Positions 48,287 through 56,833 are shown, counted from the stretch's first letter. The stretch: DNA of 64,000 nucleotides from Candidatus Kryptoniota bacterium (GCA_024641705.1 JAHECO010000001.1:1-64000), one strand, 5' to 3'. Made by a program: numbers and translations. The notes: generated from the letters alone by a model not told the origin.

Positions 48287-48683
48287 AATAACGCGCCTCC
48301 CGGAATTCGAGAGGGAGCTGAAGGCACTGCAGAAACGGTTCAGGACGCTCGATGATGATATCAGGACTTTTCAAACATCAGCTCTGAAGATGTTCCACGA
48401 GCAGGGGATCGATGCGGGCGCCATGGAGCAAATCTCCGGACTTGGCATTGAGGAGCCGAAGATATACAAGGTGGTGAAGTTTGCCTGTCGTTCTCTGCCG
48501 GGCAAGGGAAATAGGTCGGGGATAAGAATTATTTACGCGTTTTGCGAACGGGGTTGCAGCGTGGAATACATCGAGATCTACTATAAGGGCGATAAGGAGA
48601 ACGAGGACAGGGGGAGGATAAGAAAGTATTATGGGACGAGGAAGGTAGGGGAGGAAAAGGAGATGTATGAGATTGAGAGTTGA
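48222..48683 (+). CDS. RelE-family toxin partner of the Panacea antitoxin
   Basis: The core ITRLPEFERELKALQKRF, TLDDDIRTF and SGIRIIYAFCERGCSVEYIEIYYKG followed by RIRKYYG matches RelE/HigB-like ribosome-dependent mRNA interferases. The only common start is ATG 48222, which overlaps the antitoxin gene by 65 nt. Family similarity begins later, near 48275, where only rare start codons (ATC, ATA) exist, so the first 15-17 residues may be an artefact of that overlap. Function is inferred from fold-level similarity and the antitoxin neighbour. Confidence 0.75.
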   Translation: MSRSSTGRGHTRSESTKTKISEITRLPEFERELKALQKRFRTLDDDIRTFQTSALKMFHEQGIDAGAMEQISGLGIEEPKIYKVVKFACRSLPGKGNRSGIRIIYAFCERGCSVEYIEIYYKGDKENEDRGRIRKYYGTRKVGEEKEMYEIES

Positions 48684-49033
48684 GAACGGCTGGCTGGTTC
48701 TTCGCACTCCTGAGTTCGTCTGGTAGAGCGGCGGCGGTGATAGGGATTGAGAGGGGGGTAGGGAACAGTATTCCTGATAGTACGATGTCAGGATAATTAT
48801 CATTGAATGATTTGATGTTTTAGGTGACGACGGGCTATATATCTTATGAAAAAAGTAACGCTAAGATCTCTGGATGCGGAGCAATCATCGAGTGGTCTCA
48901 TGATATCACCGGTGGTTTGGAAAAACAGTTGGATTGAATATTCCCATGGTGGTAAATTTGAGGCAAGAATGGAGCAGTCTACTCTGTCAGGGATTGGAAC
49001 GAAAGAAGAGTCGGTTAACGGGAGGTTGGATAC
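48684..49033. other. Intergenic region before the accessory cluster (350 bp)
   Basis: The gap becomes noticeably more AT-rich after about 48740. TTGATG (48812-48817) and TATATA (48836-48841), 18 nt apart, may be the promoter of the following cluster. A 69-codon frame from 48846 lacks a ribosome binding site and is not called. A GGGAGG site lies just before the 49034 start. Confidence 0.5.
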
Positions 49034-49603
49034 ATGTCTAAATCGCATAAGTTAAACTCAAAGGATATACTTCTCTTGATGCTCTACTCACCCGGAAAGA
49101 CAGGGAAAGAGAATGAGGAAATCAGAGGACGAACACGGATAGTTAAGATGCTCTTCATATTCCAAAAGGAATATATGAAGAGCTTCAAGGCGGACAAGAT
49201 TGACTTTAAACCGTGGAATTATGGTCCATGGTCCGAAGACATCTACACAGACATAGAATTCCTCAAGAACCTCAATTTTATCGAGGTCGGTTCTTCATCT
49301 TCAACGGACGCTGACGTCGTTGCCGAAGAGGCTGAGGAGTTCGAGAAGTGGGAGGGGGCCTTGGACATGGATGCGTCGGCGACCGAAGAGTACAACCAAG
49401 AGGTTTTTGCGCTGTCAGATTTGGGTAAAGGCTATGTGTCGGAGCGTCTGTACAGCGATTTGTCGGCTGATCAGAAGAAATTGTTGTTGAAATTCAAAGA
49501 AAAGTATAACTCCTTGTCCTTGTACGCAATCCTTCAGTACGTGTATAAGAAGTATCCAGATATGACGGAGAGGTCAAAGATACTTGACAAGATAAATCCA
49601 TGA
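49034..49603 (+). CDS. Panacea/YwgA-like protein, first gene of the accessory cluster
   Basis: The N-terminal half (DILLLMLYSPGKTGKENEE, GRTRIVKMLFIFQKEYMK, KPWNYGPWSEDIYTDIEFLK) has the pattern of small winged-helix-like proteins in the YwgA/Panacea group: a target helix with KxLF and the YGPxS turn. The C-terminal half is acidic then helical (SALSDLGKGYVSE-type helix, QKKLLLKFKEKYN). It is 189 aa, starts at ATG 49034 behind GGGAGG, and overlaps the next gene by 4 nt (ATGA). Related domains act as antitoxins or sensors in defence loci; that role here is inference. Confidence 0.55.
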   Translation: MSKSHKLNSKDILLLMLYSPGKTGKENEEIRGRTRIVKMLFIFQKEYMKSFKADKIDFKPWNYGPWSEDIYTDIEFLKNLNFIEVGSSSSTDADVVAEEAEEFEKWEGALDMDASATEEYNQEVFALSDLGKGYVSERLYSDLSADQKKLLLKFKEKYNSLSLYAILQYVYKKYPDMTERSKILDKINP

Positions 49604-50112
49604 ACAGCGCCGAAACGTTTTTCGGATGGTCCCCGCTGATTCCCCTTATTTGCGCGCTTGCGGGCATCTTCTATGATAAGTGGCTTTCCAGAGAGAAACG
49701 GTTTTCAGACGCGTGTGACGCTTTGCGCAATCAAATTCTTGTACGCAAATCTGATGCGTTACAGTTGCTCGTGGGCCAAGTGATGTCAGGGTTTGACAAT
49801 GTCGGGCTGAGTGAGAAGGATTTGTATCTACTTTTCTTTCAGGAAATGATGCAACACTCGCGCTATTACGAAACCGTAGAAAAAGTCCAGCGGCGATTCG
49901 AAGGATCGCGTGTCGTTGTGTTCTGTATAGTGGGCGTGGAACTGCTCGCGTTTGGTTTTGGTATGCTTGGCGTGCTGAGTCACGTAGTGGCCGTATATCT
50001 TCTAGGAGGCGGATTCATCTTGACGTTTGCTCTCGTTTTGGTTGGGCTCAGGCAGGATTGGCTGTTGAATGAGTTGAAGAAAGAACCCAAACTATTTCCG
50101 GGCAGATCATGA
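49600..50112 (+). CDS. Membrane protein of unknown function in the accessory cluster
   Basis: This 170-aa protein has one N-terminal membrane helix (WSPLIPLICALAGIFYD), a central soluble helical part of about 80 residues, and two more membrane helices (VVVFCIVGVELLAFGFGML and VYLLGGGFILTFALVLVGL). I recognise no family. It overlaps both neighbours by 4 nt (ATGA on each side), so it is translated together with the Panacea-like protein and the nuclease-like protein. Small membrane proteins beside nucleases are common effectors or anchors in defence operons, which is only an analogy. Confidence 0.6.
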   Translation: MNSAETFFGWSPLIPLICALAGIFYDKWLSREKRFSDACDALRNQILVRKSDALQLLVGQVMSGFDNVGLSEKDLYLLFFQEMMQHSRYYETVEKVQRRFEGSRVVVFCIVGVELLAFGFGMLGVLSHVVAVYLLGGGFILTFALVLVGLRQDWLLNELKKEPKLFPGRS

Positions 50113-50510
50113 CCGAGCTTCAACTTGTTAACAAAGTAAGAGAAATGCTGGTTGCAGAAGGAAAAACGGTTTATTTGGAAGTTCCCTTCCTGTCGAGATG
50201 CATCGATATGTTAATTGTTCAAAACGATGAAGTAACATCCGTCGAGTTCAAGATGCGTGATTGGCGGAAGGCGATAGCGCAGTCCAGAGAACATTTGCTC
50301 GGAGTCGACAAGGCCTATGTGTGCCTGCCCCATCGAAAGTCAATAACCGAAAAGATGCGAATAGAGTTCGAGAATGCTGGCATAGGCTTGCTATTCTTCT
50401 CGGAAGACAATCCACCGTTCAAAGAAATGATTCCAGCCAAGCGGTCGGAGATTAAATGGGATATCTCCCGGCGTTGGCTGGAGGAGGCAATTGAGACTCA
50501 TGTCGGCTGA
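50109..50510 (+). CDS. PD-(D/E)XK-like nuclease domain protein
   Basis: This 133-aa protein shows the core of the PD-(D/E)XK nuclease fold: a helix (TELQLVNKVREMLVAEG), Glu in VYLEVPFLS, Asp in RCIDMLIVQ, and the paired residues in SVEFKMRDWRKAIAQ (Glu-x-Lys), then a strand KAYVCLP. The order and spacing Glu-Asp-ExK are right for catalysis. It has no separate DNA-binding domain. The start overlaps the membrane-protein stop (ATGA), and its 3' end overlaps the next gene's start, so these products are probably made together. Confidence 0.65.
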   Translation: MTELQLVNKVREMLVAEGKTVYLEVPFLSRCIDMLIVQNDEVTSVEFKMRDWRKAIAQSREHLLGVDKAYVCLPHRKSITEKMRIEFENAGIGLLFFSEDNPPFKEMIPAKRSEIKWDISRRWLEEAIETHVG

Positions 50511-51828
50511 TTTGGTAAAGCACTTCTTGCGTTATGGTACACACGCTGAAAGCAGATATTTCCTAGAATCTGAATTGGTAGACAACTATGAGGGGGTTGT
50601 CTTCAACGGCAATATGGTAGCTATGACTAGGTCTGCAATTGCGGGCTTTATCACGAGCTTGAAGAACAAGCCCTTCATTGTTGATCCTCAGACACACGCT
50701 TTTCAGCACGATGTGTTTTATGTTGGTCAGGAAGGCGACGATGGGACCGTTGTACCAAAGCGGTCTATTCAGAAACTGGCAGAAGCGTTCGGTGACCCCG
50801 TAGCAAGCAAAGTTGGGAAATCGTCTGTGCTGCCCGAAGATTTTGCAAACGCGAAGATTAGAGCGGACTTCTGCAAACACGTCGTGCAATTTCAATTGGG
50901 TATACGTGATCAAATTGAGAAACGGCCTGAATGGAGCTACGTTAGCTACGCGATAGAGAAGAAGAAGATCGACGAAGATGTCTTATCTCCCGCCGGCGTA
51001 GTCCCCCCTTATTTCTACATGACAGAGAACACATTAGACGAGTGGTTAAACTTAAACTGTGAGTTTGTTAAGATTGCCGCTGCGGAGTTCGATGATCAGC
51101 AAATACTTGCTCAGCTTGTGATCTCCAAGCAAGTTGTGCTTAATCGCAGCTTGCGAAAGAAGATAATTGACGCATATTCCAGCTTAAATTGCGCGGCTAT
51201 ACTTATTTGGATCGATGACTTCGATGAAACTAAGGTGGGTGAAGATCTGCTTAAAGGATTTAGGGATTTGGCTCATGGTTTGTCGTCTAGCAAGAAGGTC
51301 ATCAATCTTTACGGTGGATATTTCTCGATTCTCCTAACGAAAATGAATATGTTGCACGGTGTTTCCCACGGGCTGGAGTACGGGGAAAGCAGGGCTGTAA
51401 TACCTGTCGGTGGCGGTATTCCAATGGCCAAGTATTACTTTTATCCCTTGCACATACGCCTCAGATATCCGGATTTTGTCCGCATCATCAAGCTGAAAGG
51501 TTTAATAGGCAAGGAGTCTGTTTTTAAGGCAAACGTCTGCGAGTGTGACGTTTGTGAAGGTGGGAAGATCGAGAAGTTTGGCGTGACTAAGCCTGTAAAA
51601 TTCAAGCGAGGAGAGCAGGTGATCACGCTTAATTACCCAACCCCAGAAACGAAGGACTTTAGTCTTCGCCACTATCTATGGTCGAAGAAAAAGGAGTTTG
51701 AAACCGTGGCTTCGAGAAACAAAACAACCCTGGCATCTGAGTTGGAAGCATCTTTTGATGCACACAAATCAGTGATGGGGTTAGATCCTATATACTATCT
51801 CAAGAATTGGAAAAAGCTGCTCACTTAG
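50500..51828 (+). CDS. Possible TGT-like TIM-barrel protein with CxCxxC motif
   Basis: This 442-aa protein is of unnamed family. The C-terminal half has VINLYGGYFSILLTK, GVSHGLEYGESRAVIPVGGG and PMAKYYFYPLHIRLRYPDFV, then CECDVC and a later His in SLRHYLW. A CxCxxC followed by His is the zinc site of tRNA-guanine transglycosylases, and the Gly-rich segment before it fits a TIM-barrel strand end. The resemblance is partial and the Cys-to-His spacing (38) is longer than in bacterial TGT. I start at ATG 50500; a TTG at 50491 is closer to the GAGGAGG site. If real, it may exchange a base in DNA or RNA, as DpdA does. Confidence 0.4.
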   Translation: MSADLVKHFLRYGTHAESRYFLESELVDNYEGVVFNGNMVAMTRSAIAGFITSLKNKPFIVDPQTHAFQHDVFYVGQEGDDGTVVPKRSIQKLAEAFGDPVASKVGKSSVLPEDFANAKIRADFCKHVVQFQLGIRDQIEKRPEWSYVSYAIEKKKIDEDVLSPAGVVPPYFYMTENTLDEWLNLNCEFVKIAAAEFDDQQILAQLVISKQVVLNRSLRKKIIDAYSSLNCAAILIWIDDFDETKVGEDLLKGFRDLAHGLSSSKKVINLYGGYFSILLTKMNMLHGVSHGLEYGESRAVIPVGGGIPMAKYYFYPLHIRLRYPDFVRIIKLKGLIGKESVFKANVCECDVCEGGKIEKFGVTKPVKFKRGEQVITLNYPTPETKDFSLRHYLWSKKKEFETVASRNKTTLASELEASFDAHKSVMGLDPIYYLKNWKKLLT

Positions 51829-51907
51829 GCTCTGGAATTGGATTGAGTGTATGCCCTCAGCAGAGGATGCTCTCCGATTCAACTATCACCTTTGTGGCGT
51901 CTGGTGA

Positions 51908-53053
51908 ATGATTAGGAAAGATTGGACTCATGACGAACTTGTTCTTGCATTCAATCTGTATTGCAAGACACCCTTCGGAAAGATTCACACGCGGAATCCG
52001 GACATTGTTGTTCTAGCGAGATCACTGGGGCGCACTCCTTCCGCCGTTTCATGGAAATTGGCAAACTTTGCAAAGCTTGATCCCGCGCTACAAGCGAGAC
52101 AAATCAAAGGCGCCTCTCATGGTGCGACCGCCGAGATAGAGGTGTGGAATGAGTTTAACTCCAACTGGGACGAGCTGGCATTCGAGAGCGAAAAGCTTCT
52201 GGCCAAGTTATCAGGAAGAAGAGTCGGCGAAGAATTTGAAGACTATATTTATGAGACCCTGCGAGACGGCAAAGAGCGCACAAGCATGGTCAAGGTCAGA
52301 GTAAACCAAGACTTTTTTCGAAAGAGTGTTTTGGCCGCATACAATTCAAAGTGCTGCATCACTGGGCTCGCAATTCCCAAGCTACTGTTAGCCAGCCACA
52401 TTGTCCCATGGAGAGTTGACATCTGGAACAGAGTGAATCCGAGAAATGGTTTGTGCCTGAATCCGGTACATGACCGCGCCTTTGACCAGGGACTTATGAC
52501 TGTTACGACGGACTTTAAGGTAATAGTATCGAAGTCCATCAAGTCAACATCTGAGAATAGCGCGGTCAAACGGTTTCTACTCGACTATGCGGGTAGCTCT
52601 ATTGAATTACCAGCGGTTTCAACCGGATCCTTCTTTCTTGAAATACCACAACGAAAACATTTTTATCGACTCGCTATGAAAGGAGGTATGATAATGAACG
52701 TGAGGTTCAACTATCTCTACCGTGACGCGGGCAACTACAAATCTTGGGGGGCTGTCATTTTCAGAAACCCTGACGGTTTGCCAATTAGCGAAATCGAAAG
52801 TCGTCTACGCAAGGCATTCTTTCAATACGATTTGTTTATTGCAGGTCAGATTGGTGTTCTCGAGGTATTCTTGTATGACAAGAGTGATGCGACGGAAGAC
52901 GATGTCTGCTTTCATGAATTTGATTCCGTGGAGTTTACCAATGAGGTCCCAACCGACGCTATGGATCGCACAGCAGCCGAGTTTCTCGAAGTCGTGGAGC
53001 TTTCCTCAAAGATGGGGTGGAAGGCTTTCGATCCCCGTTTCCCCAAGCACTGA
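51908..53053 (+). CDS. HNH endonuclease fused to a second small domain
   Basis: Residues 1-130 form a restriction-type N-terminal region (WTHDELVLAFNLYCKTPFG, LGRTPSAVSWKLANFA). The HNH nuclease core follows: CCITGLAIPKLLLASHIVPW, RVNPRNGLCLNPVHDRAFDQGL. After about residue 262 the sequence changes to NVRFNYLYRDAGNYKSWGAVIFR and CFHEFDSVEFTNE, a separate 119-aa domain. A perfect AAAGGAGGT and an ATG at 52694 lie at the junction in the same frame. So this is either a fusion caused by loss of the HNH stop codon or two nested products. The HNH part resembles type II-like restriction endonucleases without a cognate methyltransferase nearby. Confidence 0.8.
   Translation: MIRKDWTHDELVLAFNLYCKTPFGKIHTRNPDIVVLARSLGRTPSAVSWKLANFAKLDPALQARQIKGASHGATAEIEVWNEFNSNWDELAFESEKLLAKLSGRRVGEEFEDYIYETLRDGKERTSMVKVRVNQDFFRKSVLAAYNSKCCITGLAIPKLLLASHIVPWRVDIWNRVNPRNGLCLNPVHDRAFDQGLMTVTTDFKVIVSKSIKSTSENSAVKRFLLDYAGSSIELPAVSTGSFFLEIPQRKHFYRLAMKGGMIMNVRFNYLYRDAGNYKSWGAVIFRNPDGLPISEIESRLRKAFFQYDLFIAGQIGVLEVFLYDKSDATEDDVCFHEFDSVEFTNEVPTDAMDRTAAEFLEVVELSSKMGWKAFDPRFPKH
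52679..52687 (+). promoter_or_regulatory. Internal Shine-Dalgarno inside the HNH frame
   Basis: AAAGGAGGT lies 6 nt before an in-frame ATG at 52694. It would start a 119-aa product (NVRFNYLYRDAGNY...) ending at the same stop, 53053. Its strength is unlike a chance occurrence inside a coding region. Confidence 0.7.
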
Positions 53054-53155
53054 TCGATCATTCTCAAATGGCAATCCAGGCCGTACTCGAGGTGGGATGA
53101 GGAAACAACTGGCATCTGGTGGATCGAAAACCGGATAGTCGGCAATCGGTGAAAA

Positions 53156-53941
53156 GTGCCCACTCGTTCCCACATAGAATGGACCGAAATGACCTGGAAC
53201 CCCGTCACGGGCTGTTCCAAGGCCCGCCTTCCGCAAGCGTCCGGCGGACAGGTCACCGCCGGATGCAAAAACTGCTATGCTGAAAGGATGGCGAAGCGAC
53301 TCAAATCGATGGGAGTCGAGCGGTACAGAAACGGATTTGCGGTAACGTTGCAACCCGACCTCCTCGATGCTCCTCTCCACTGGCGTGAGCCGAGGGTTGT
53401 GTTTGTCAATTCGATGAGCGACTTGTTCCATGAGAAGGTGCCGATCGATTATATCCGGCGGGTTTTCGAAACGATTGAGAAGTGTCCACAGCACACGTTC
53501 CAGATACTCACCAAACGCAGCGAACGGCTGAGGGAAGTGGCGAAGGAGCTTCGGTGGCCCGGCAACATTTGGATGGGGGTGAGTGTAGAGGACGGCCGCG
53601 TAACTCACCGGATAGATGATCTCAGACTTGTTCCGGCAAAAATCAGATTCCTTTCATGCGAGCCACTCATCGGGCCGCTGGAGAACCTGTCGCTGGACGG
53701 AATTGACTGGGTGATTGTCGGCGGGGAGTCAGGACCGAAGGCAAGGCCGATGAAAAAGGGATGGGTCGAATCAATTCACAGGCAATGCAGGGAAGCAGGA
53801 GTCCCGTTCTTCTTCAAGCAGTGGGGTGGAGTGAGGAAGGACCTTACCGGAAGAGAGCTACACGGGCGGACTTACGACGCAATGCCGCGAGTGCAAGCAG
53901 ACAGCAGCTTGTTAAGAAAGCGAGAAGAAGCCGCGGCGTAA
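53156..53941 (+). CDS. DUF5131 (phage Gp37/Gp68) family protein
   Basis: This 261-aa protein has the family N-terminus [14 protein letters not shown] and the paired Cys [14 protein letters not shown], followed by [33 protein letters not shown] and [14 protein letters not shown]. The three Cys suggest an iron-sulfur cluster of the radical-SAM type, as proposed for the family; its partner, a three-Cys-motif protein, is not adjacent. Between the first Cys and the pair there are about 12 extra residues ([11 protein letters not shown] region) encoded by a GC-rich, partly self-complementary insert at about 53222-53255. The start is GTG at 53156. Members are common in phages and defence islands. Confidence 0.8.
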   Translation: MPTRSHIEWTEMTWNPVTGCSKARLPQASGGQVTAGCKNCYAERMAKRLKSMGVERYRNGFAVTLQPDLLDAPLHWREPRVVFVNSMSDLFHEKVPIDYIRRVFETIEKCPQHTFQILTKRSERLREVAKELRWPGNIWMGVSVEDGRVTHRIDDLRLVPAKIRFLSCEPLIGPLENLSLDGIDWVIVGGESGPKARPMKKGWVESIHRQCREAGVPFFFKQWGGVRKDLTGRELHGRTYDAMPRVQADSSLLRKREEAAA

Positions 53942-54393
53942 CTGCTCGCGTCGGAAGCCGGCATTTGCCAACTGCAGGCACCAACACGAACGGGAGCCGG
54001 GAAGTCCCTGGATGCAACTACCAAGAAGGGGATTGCCGCGTGGCGCGAAACGCGCCACTCGCAATGACAGGAGGTTAGGCAGGGGCTCCGTACGAGGATG
54101 TCATTGCCAGAAGAACCTCCATTGCTGGCTCTGAGGCTGTCCAGAAAGTCTTGTCTGTCATGCTGAACGAAGTGAAGCATCCATTTTTCAGAACGAATAA
54201 GTGGATTCTTCAGTCGCTCCGCTCCTTCAGAATGACATTTTCCTTGTTTTGGGACAACCTCAGCAAATCTTGTGCAGGAGTTCAACTCCTGCACAGCTCT
54301 GGTTTGAGCCAACCCTCCCCATTGGTTAAATTATACCATGATTCACCATATCGACATGCATGGATTTGTTTGACGTCAGGAACGGAGGGAACT
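53942..54393. other. Repeat-rich intergenic region (452 bp)
   Basis: The region holds GTGGCGCG-AAA-CGCGCCAC (54040-54058), a hairpin, inside a partial GGGGATTGC...CTCGCAATGAC repeat, and the right copy of the 118-bp inverted repeat (54135-54252). I see no gene. An ACGGAGGGA site lies just before the next start codon. Confidence 0.7.
54135..54252. repeat. Dispersed repeat, right copy of the 118-bp inverted pair
   Basis: This is the exact reverse complement of positions 1-118. The flanks diverge at both readable ends (CTCAGAG before and GACAACC after). It has no coding content. Confidence 0.9.
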
Positions 54394-55053
54394 ATGGCTA
54401 AGATAATATTCTGGGATGTGGATACACAGTATGATTTCATGATGCCGGACGGGAAGCTGTATGTCCCGGGCGCGGAGGGCATAGCGGATAATCTTGAGAG
54501 ACTTACGGAATACGCGCGAGAGAACGCTATCCAGATCTGCGGATCGGTCGATTATCACTTATTAACCGACGCCGAAATCTCCGATAATTCCGATCTCCAT
54601 GAGGCTTTTCCGCCGCACTGCCTGCAGAATACGCCGGGTCAGAAGAAGATCCCGGAGACGAGCCCGATCGACCCGCTCTGGATCGACAATGAAAGGTTTG
54701 ACCCCGATCGGCTAGAAGAAATAATCTCGAAACACGGCGGGGAAATTATCTTCCGGAAACAGAAGTTCGACGTCTTCTCTAACCCGAACGTGCCGGCAGT
54801 GCTCGATATACTTCAGCCGACGCACATCGTCGTATACGGCGTCGCGCTGGACGTCTGTGACGCACATGCGATCGAGGGCTTCCTGCGTATCGGGAAGTAC
54901 AATATCTACCTGGTAGAGGACGCGGCAAAGCCCATTTACGAGGACAAGGGAAGGGAGCTGATCGAAGATTGGTCGAAGAGAGGCGTGAAGATGATTCGGA
55001 CCGCGGATGTAGAAAGCGGCGCTGTGCTCAAGAAGGCCGGAACGGCAGTCTGA
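54394..55053 (+). CDS. Isochorismatase-family cysteine hydrolase (nicotinamidase-like)
   Basis: This 219-aa member of the cysteine hydrolase family has the catalytic triad readable: Asp in FWDVDTQYDFM near residue 10, Lys in IFRKQKFDVF near 125, and Cys in VYGVALDVCDAHAI near 155. The non-prolyl cis-peptide region before the Cys fits. SVDYHLL and HCLQNTPGQKKIPE correspond to the metal/substrate loop of nicotinamidases. Nicotinamidase in NAD salvage is likely but other amidase activities occur. The ATG at 54394 follows ACGGAGGGA. Confidence 0.82.
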   Translation: MAKIIFWDVDTQYDFMMPDGKLYVPGAEGIADNLERLTEYARENAIQICGSVDYHLLTDAEISDNSDLHEAFPPHCLQNTPGQKKIPETSPIDPLWIDNERFDPDRLEEIISKHGGEIIFRKQKFDVFSNPNVPAVLDILQPTHIVVYGVALDVCDAHAIEGFLRIGKYNIYLVEDAAKPIYEDKGRELIEDWSKRGVKMIRTADVESGAVLKKAGTAV

Positions 55054-55079
55054 AACAGTTGTTGAATGATTGCAGCGGC

Positions 55080-55215
55080 TCAGGCTCAAGAGAAAAGAAT
55101 TACACAGAGATCCACAGAGAGAAGAAAGAGAGACACGGAGAAAAGAACCTTTGCGGAACTCTGTGCCTGCGCACCGAAGTGCCGTGCTTCGGCACGCGGG
55201 TGTGCCGCTCTGTGT
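55080..55215. repeat. CACAGAG/CTCTGTG inverted dispersed repeat
   Basis: ACACAGAGATCCACAGAGAG on the left and CTCTGTGTCACTCTGTGAAG on the right form an imperfect inverted pair around a GTGCCG-TGCTT-CGGCAC hairpin (55179-55195). It is non-coding and typical of repeats in this group. The remaining gap to 55333 has nothing recognisable except AAAGGGAAC before the next gene. Confidence 0.65.
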
Positions 55216-55333
55216 CACTCTGTGAAGCGTTTTACTTTGTAAACCAAATAATTTGTCGAATCGAACGCCAACGCTGCTGTCAGGCGGCGGTCGGCCTTCG
55301 GACGAAGATTCATCCTAATCGAAAGGGAACAAA

Positions 55334-56725
55334 ATGGATTACCGAATTGAAAAAGATTCACTGGGAGAACTGAAGGTTCCGGCCGATGCTTACTATGGCG
55401 TCCAGGTTCAACGGGCGGTGGAAAATTTTCCTATCAGCGGACTGAAGCCTCACCCTGACTGGGTGAAAGCCACGGTGCTCGTGAAGAAGGCCGCCGCCAT
55501 CGTCAACAACAAACTGAACCTCCTCGACAAGAAGAAAACGGACGCGATCCTCAAGGCTTGCGACGAGGTGCTCAGCGGAAAACACGCAGACCAATTCGTC
55601 GTCGACGTTTTCCAGGCAGGCGCCGGAACCTCGCACAACATGAACGCGAACGAGATGCTGGCCAACCGCGCGATCGAGATACTCGGCGGAAAGCGCGGCG
55701 ACTACTCGGTCATAAGCCCCAACGATGACGTCAACATGGCCCAGTCGACCAACGACGTGATCCCCACCGTGATCCGTGTCTCCTCGATTCTTCTGATCGA
55801 TAAGCTCCTGCCGGAGCTTGTGGAACTGCAGAAGTCCTTCGAGAAGAAGGGCAAGGAGTTCGACCACGTGATAAAATCCGGAAGGACTCACCTCCAGGAC
55901 GCGACCCCGATCAGGCTGGGGCAGGAGTTCTCCGGTTATGCGGCGTGCGTGCAGGGTCACATCGAACGCATAAAACAGGTGCGCGAAGACCTGACCTACC
56001 TCGGCATCGGCGGGACCGCCGTCGGGACGGGTGTAAACTCCGATCCGAAATACAGGGAGATGATGCCGGGTGAACTTGCGAACCTGACCGGTATTGCCTT
56101 CAAGCAGGCGAGGAACTACTTCGAAGCGATGCAGAGCATGGCGGGCGCGGTGTCGTTGAGCGGTGCGATCCGCAACCTGGCACTCGACATCACGAGGATC
56201 GCGAACGATCTCCGTCTCCTGAGCAGCGGGCCCCGCACAGGTTTCGCGGAGATCAAACTCCCTGCTGTTCAGCCGGGTTCCTCCATCATGCCGGGCAAAG
56301 TCAACCCGAGCATCCTCGAGATGGTGAACATGGTATCATACCAGGTTATCGGGCTGGACACTACGGTTGCCTACGCGACACAGGCCGGGCAGCTCGAGCT
56401 CAACGTGATGATGCCCGTGATAGGTTTCAACCTTACATTCGCGCTGGAGATATACCGGAACGCCATGCACGTGATGCGCGTCAAGTGCGTCGACGGCATC
56501 GAGGCGGACGAGGCGGTCTGCCGGGAGTTCGCCGAGAAGAGCGTCAGCATAGTTACGGCGCTGACGCCGCATATAGGCTACCTTAAGGCAGCCGAGGTGG
56601 TCAAGGAAGCCGTCGCGAAGAACAAGACCGTCCGTGCGGTTCTCCTCGAGAAGAAACTCGTGGAAGAGAAACTACTGAACGATATCCTCGACGCGTACAA
56701 ACTGACGGAAGTGGGAAGACACTGA
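55334..56725 (+). CDS. aspA: Aspartate ammonia-lyase (fumarase/aspartase superfamily)
   Basis: This 463-aa enzyme begins IEKDSLGELKVPADAYYGVQ, the aspartase-like N-terminus. The FQAGAGTSHNMNANEMLANRA, SPNDDVNMAQSTND and catalytic SS-loop GSSIMPGKVNP (near residue 314) motifs are complete. The C-terminal sequence (AGQLELNVMMPVIGFN, KCVDGIEADEAVC) is closer to aspartases than to class II fumarases, so I favour L-aspartate deamination to fumarate; fumarase is the alternative. It is followed by strong terminator hairpins. Confidence 0.85.
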   Translation: MDYRIEKDSLGELKVPADAYYGVQVQRAVENFPISGLKPHPDWVKATVLVKKAAAIVNNKLNLLDKKKTDAILKACDEVLSGKHADQFVVDVFQAGAGTSHNMNANEMLANRAIEILGGKRGDYSVISPNDDVNMAQSTNDVIPTVIRVSSILLIDKLLPELVELQKSFEKKGKEFDHVIKSGRTHLQDATPIRLGQEFSGYAACVQGHIERIKQVREDLTYLGIGGTAVGTGVNSDPKYREMMPGELANLTGIAFKQARNYFEAMQSMAGAVSLSGAIRNLALDITRIANDLRLLSSGPRTGFAEIKLPAVQPGSSIMPGKVNPSILEMVNMVSYQVIGLDTTVAYATQAGQLELNVMMPVIGFNLTFALEIYRNAMHVMRVKCVDGIEADEAVCREFAEKSVSIVTALTPHIGYLKAAEVVKEAVAKNKTVRAVLLEKKLVEEKLLNDILDAYKLTEVGRH

Positions 56726-56736
56726 CATTTGTAGAG

Positions 56737-56807
56737 TGACCGTCATCCCCCTGGTGACGGTCATGTTACGCTGAAAAACAGAAAAGTCCGCCGCCGGCGG
56801 ACTTTTC
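56737..56807. terminator. Double hairpin between convergent genes
   Basis: TGACCGTCA/TGACGGTCA (56737-56763) is followed by GAAAAGTCCGCC-GCC-GGCGGACTTTTC (56781-56807). The second has A and T runs on both flanks, so it can end transcription from aspA and from the convergent gene at 56834. Confidence 0.9.
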
Positions 56808-56833
56808 AACTCAAGGGGCATCTGAAGAGGGAA

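Noticed and set aside
48846-49055. 69-codon frame before the accessory cluster
   Set aside because: No ribosome binding site, no protein-like features, and it overlaps the better-supported start at 49034.
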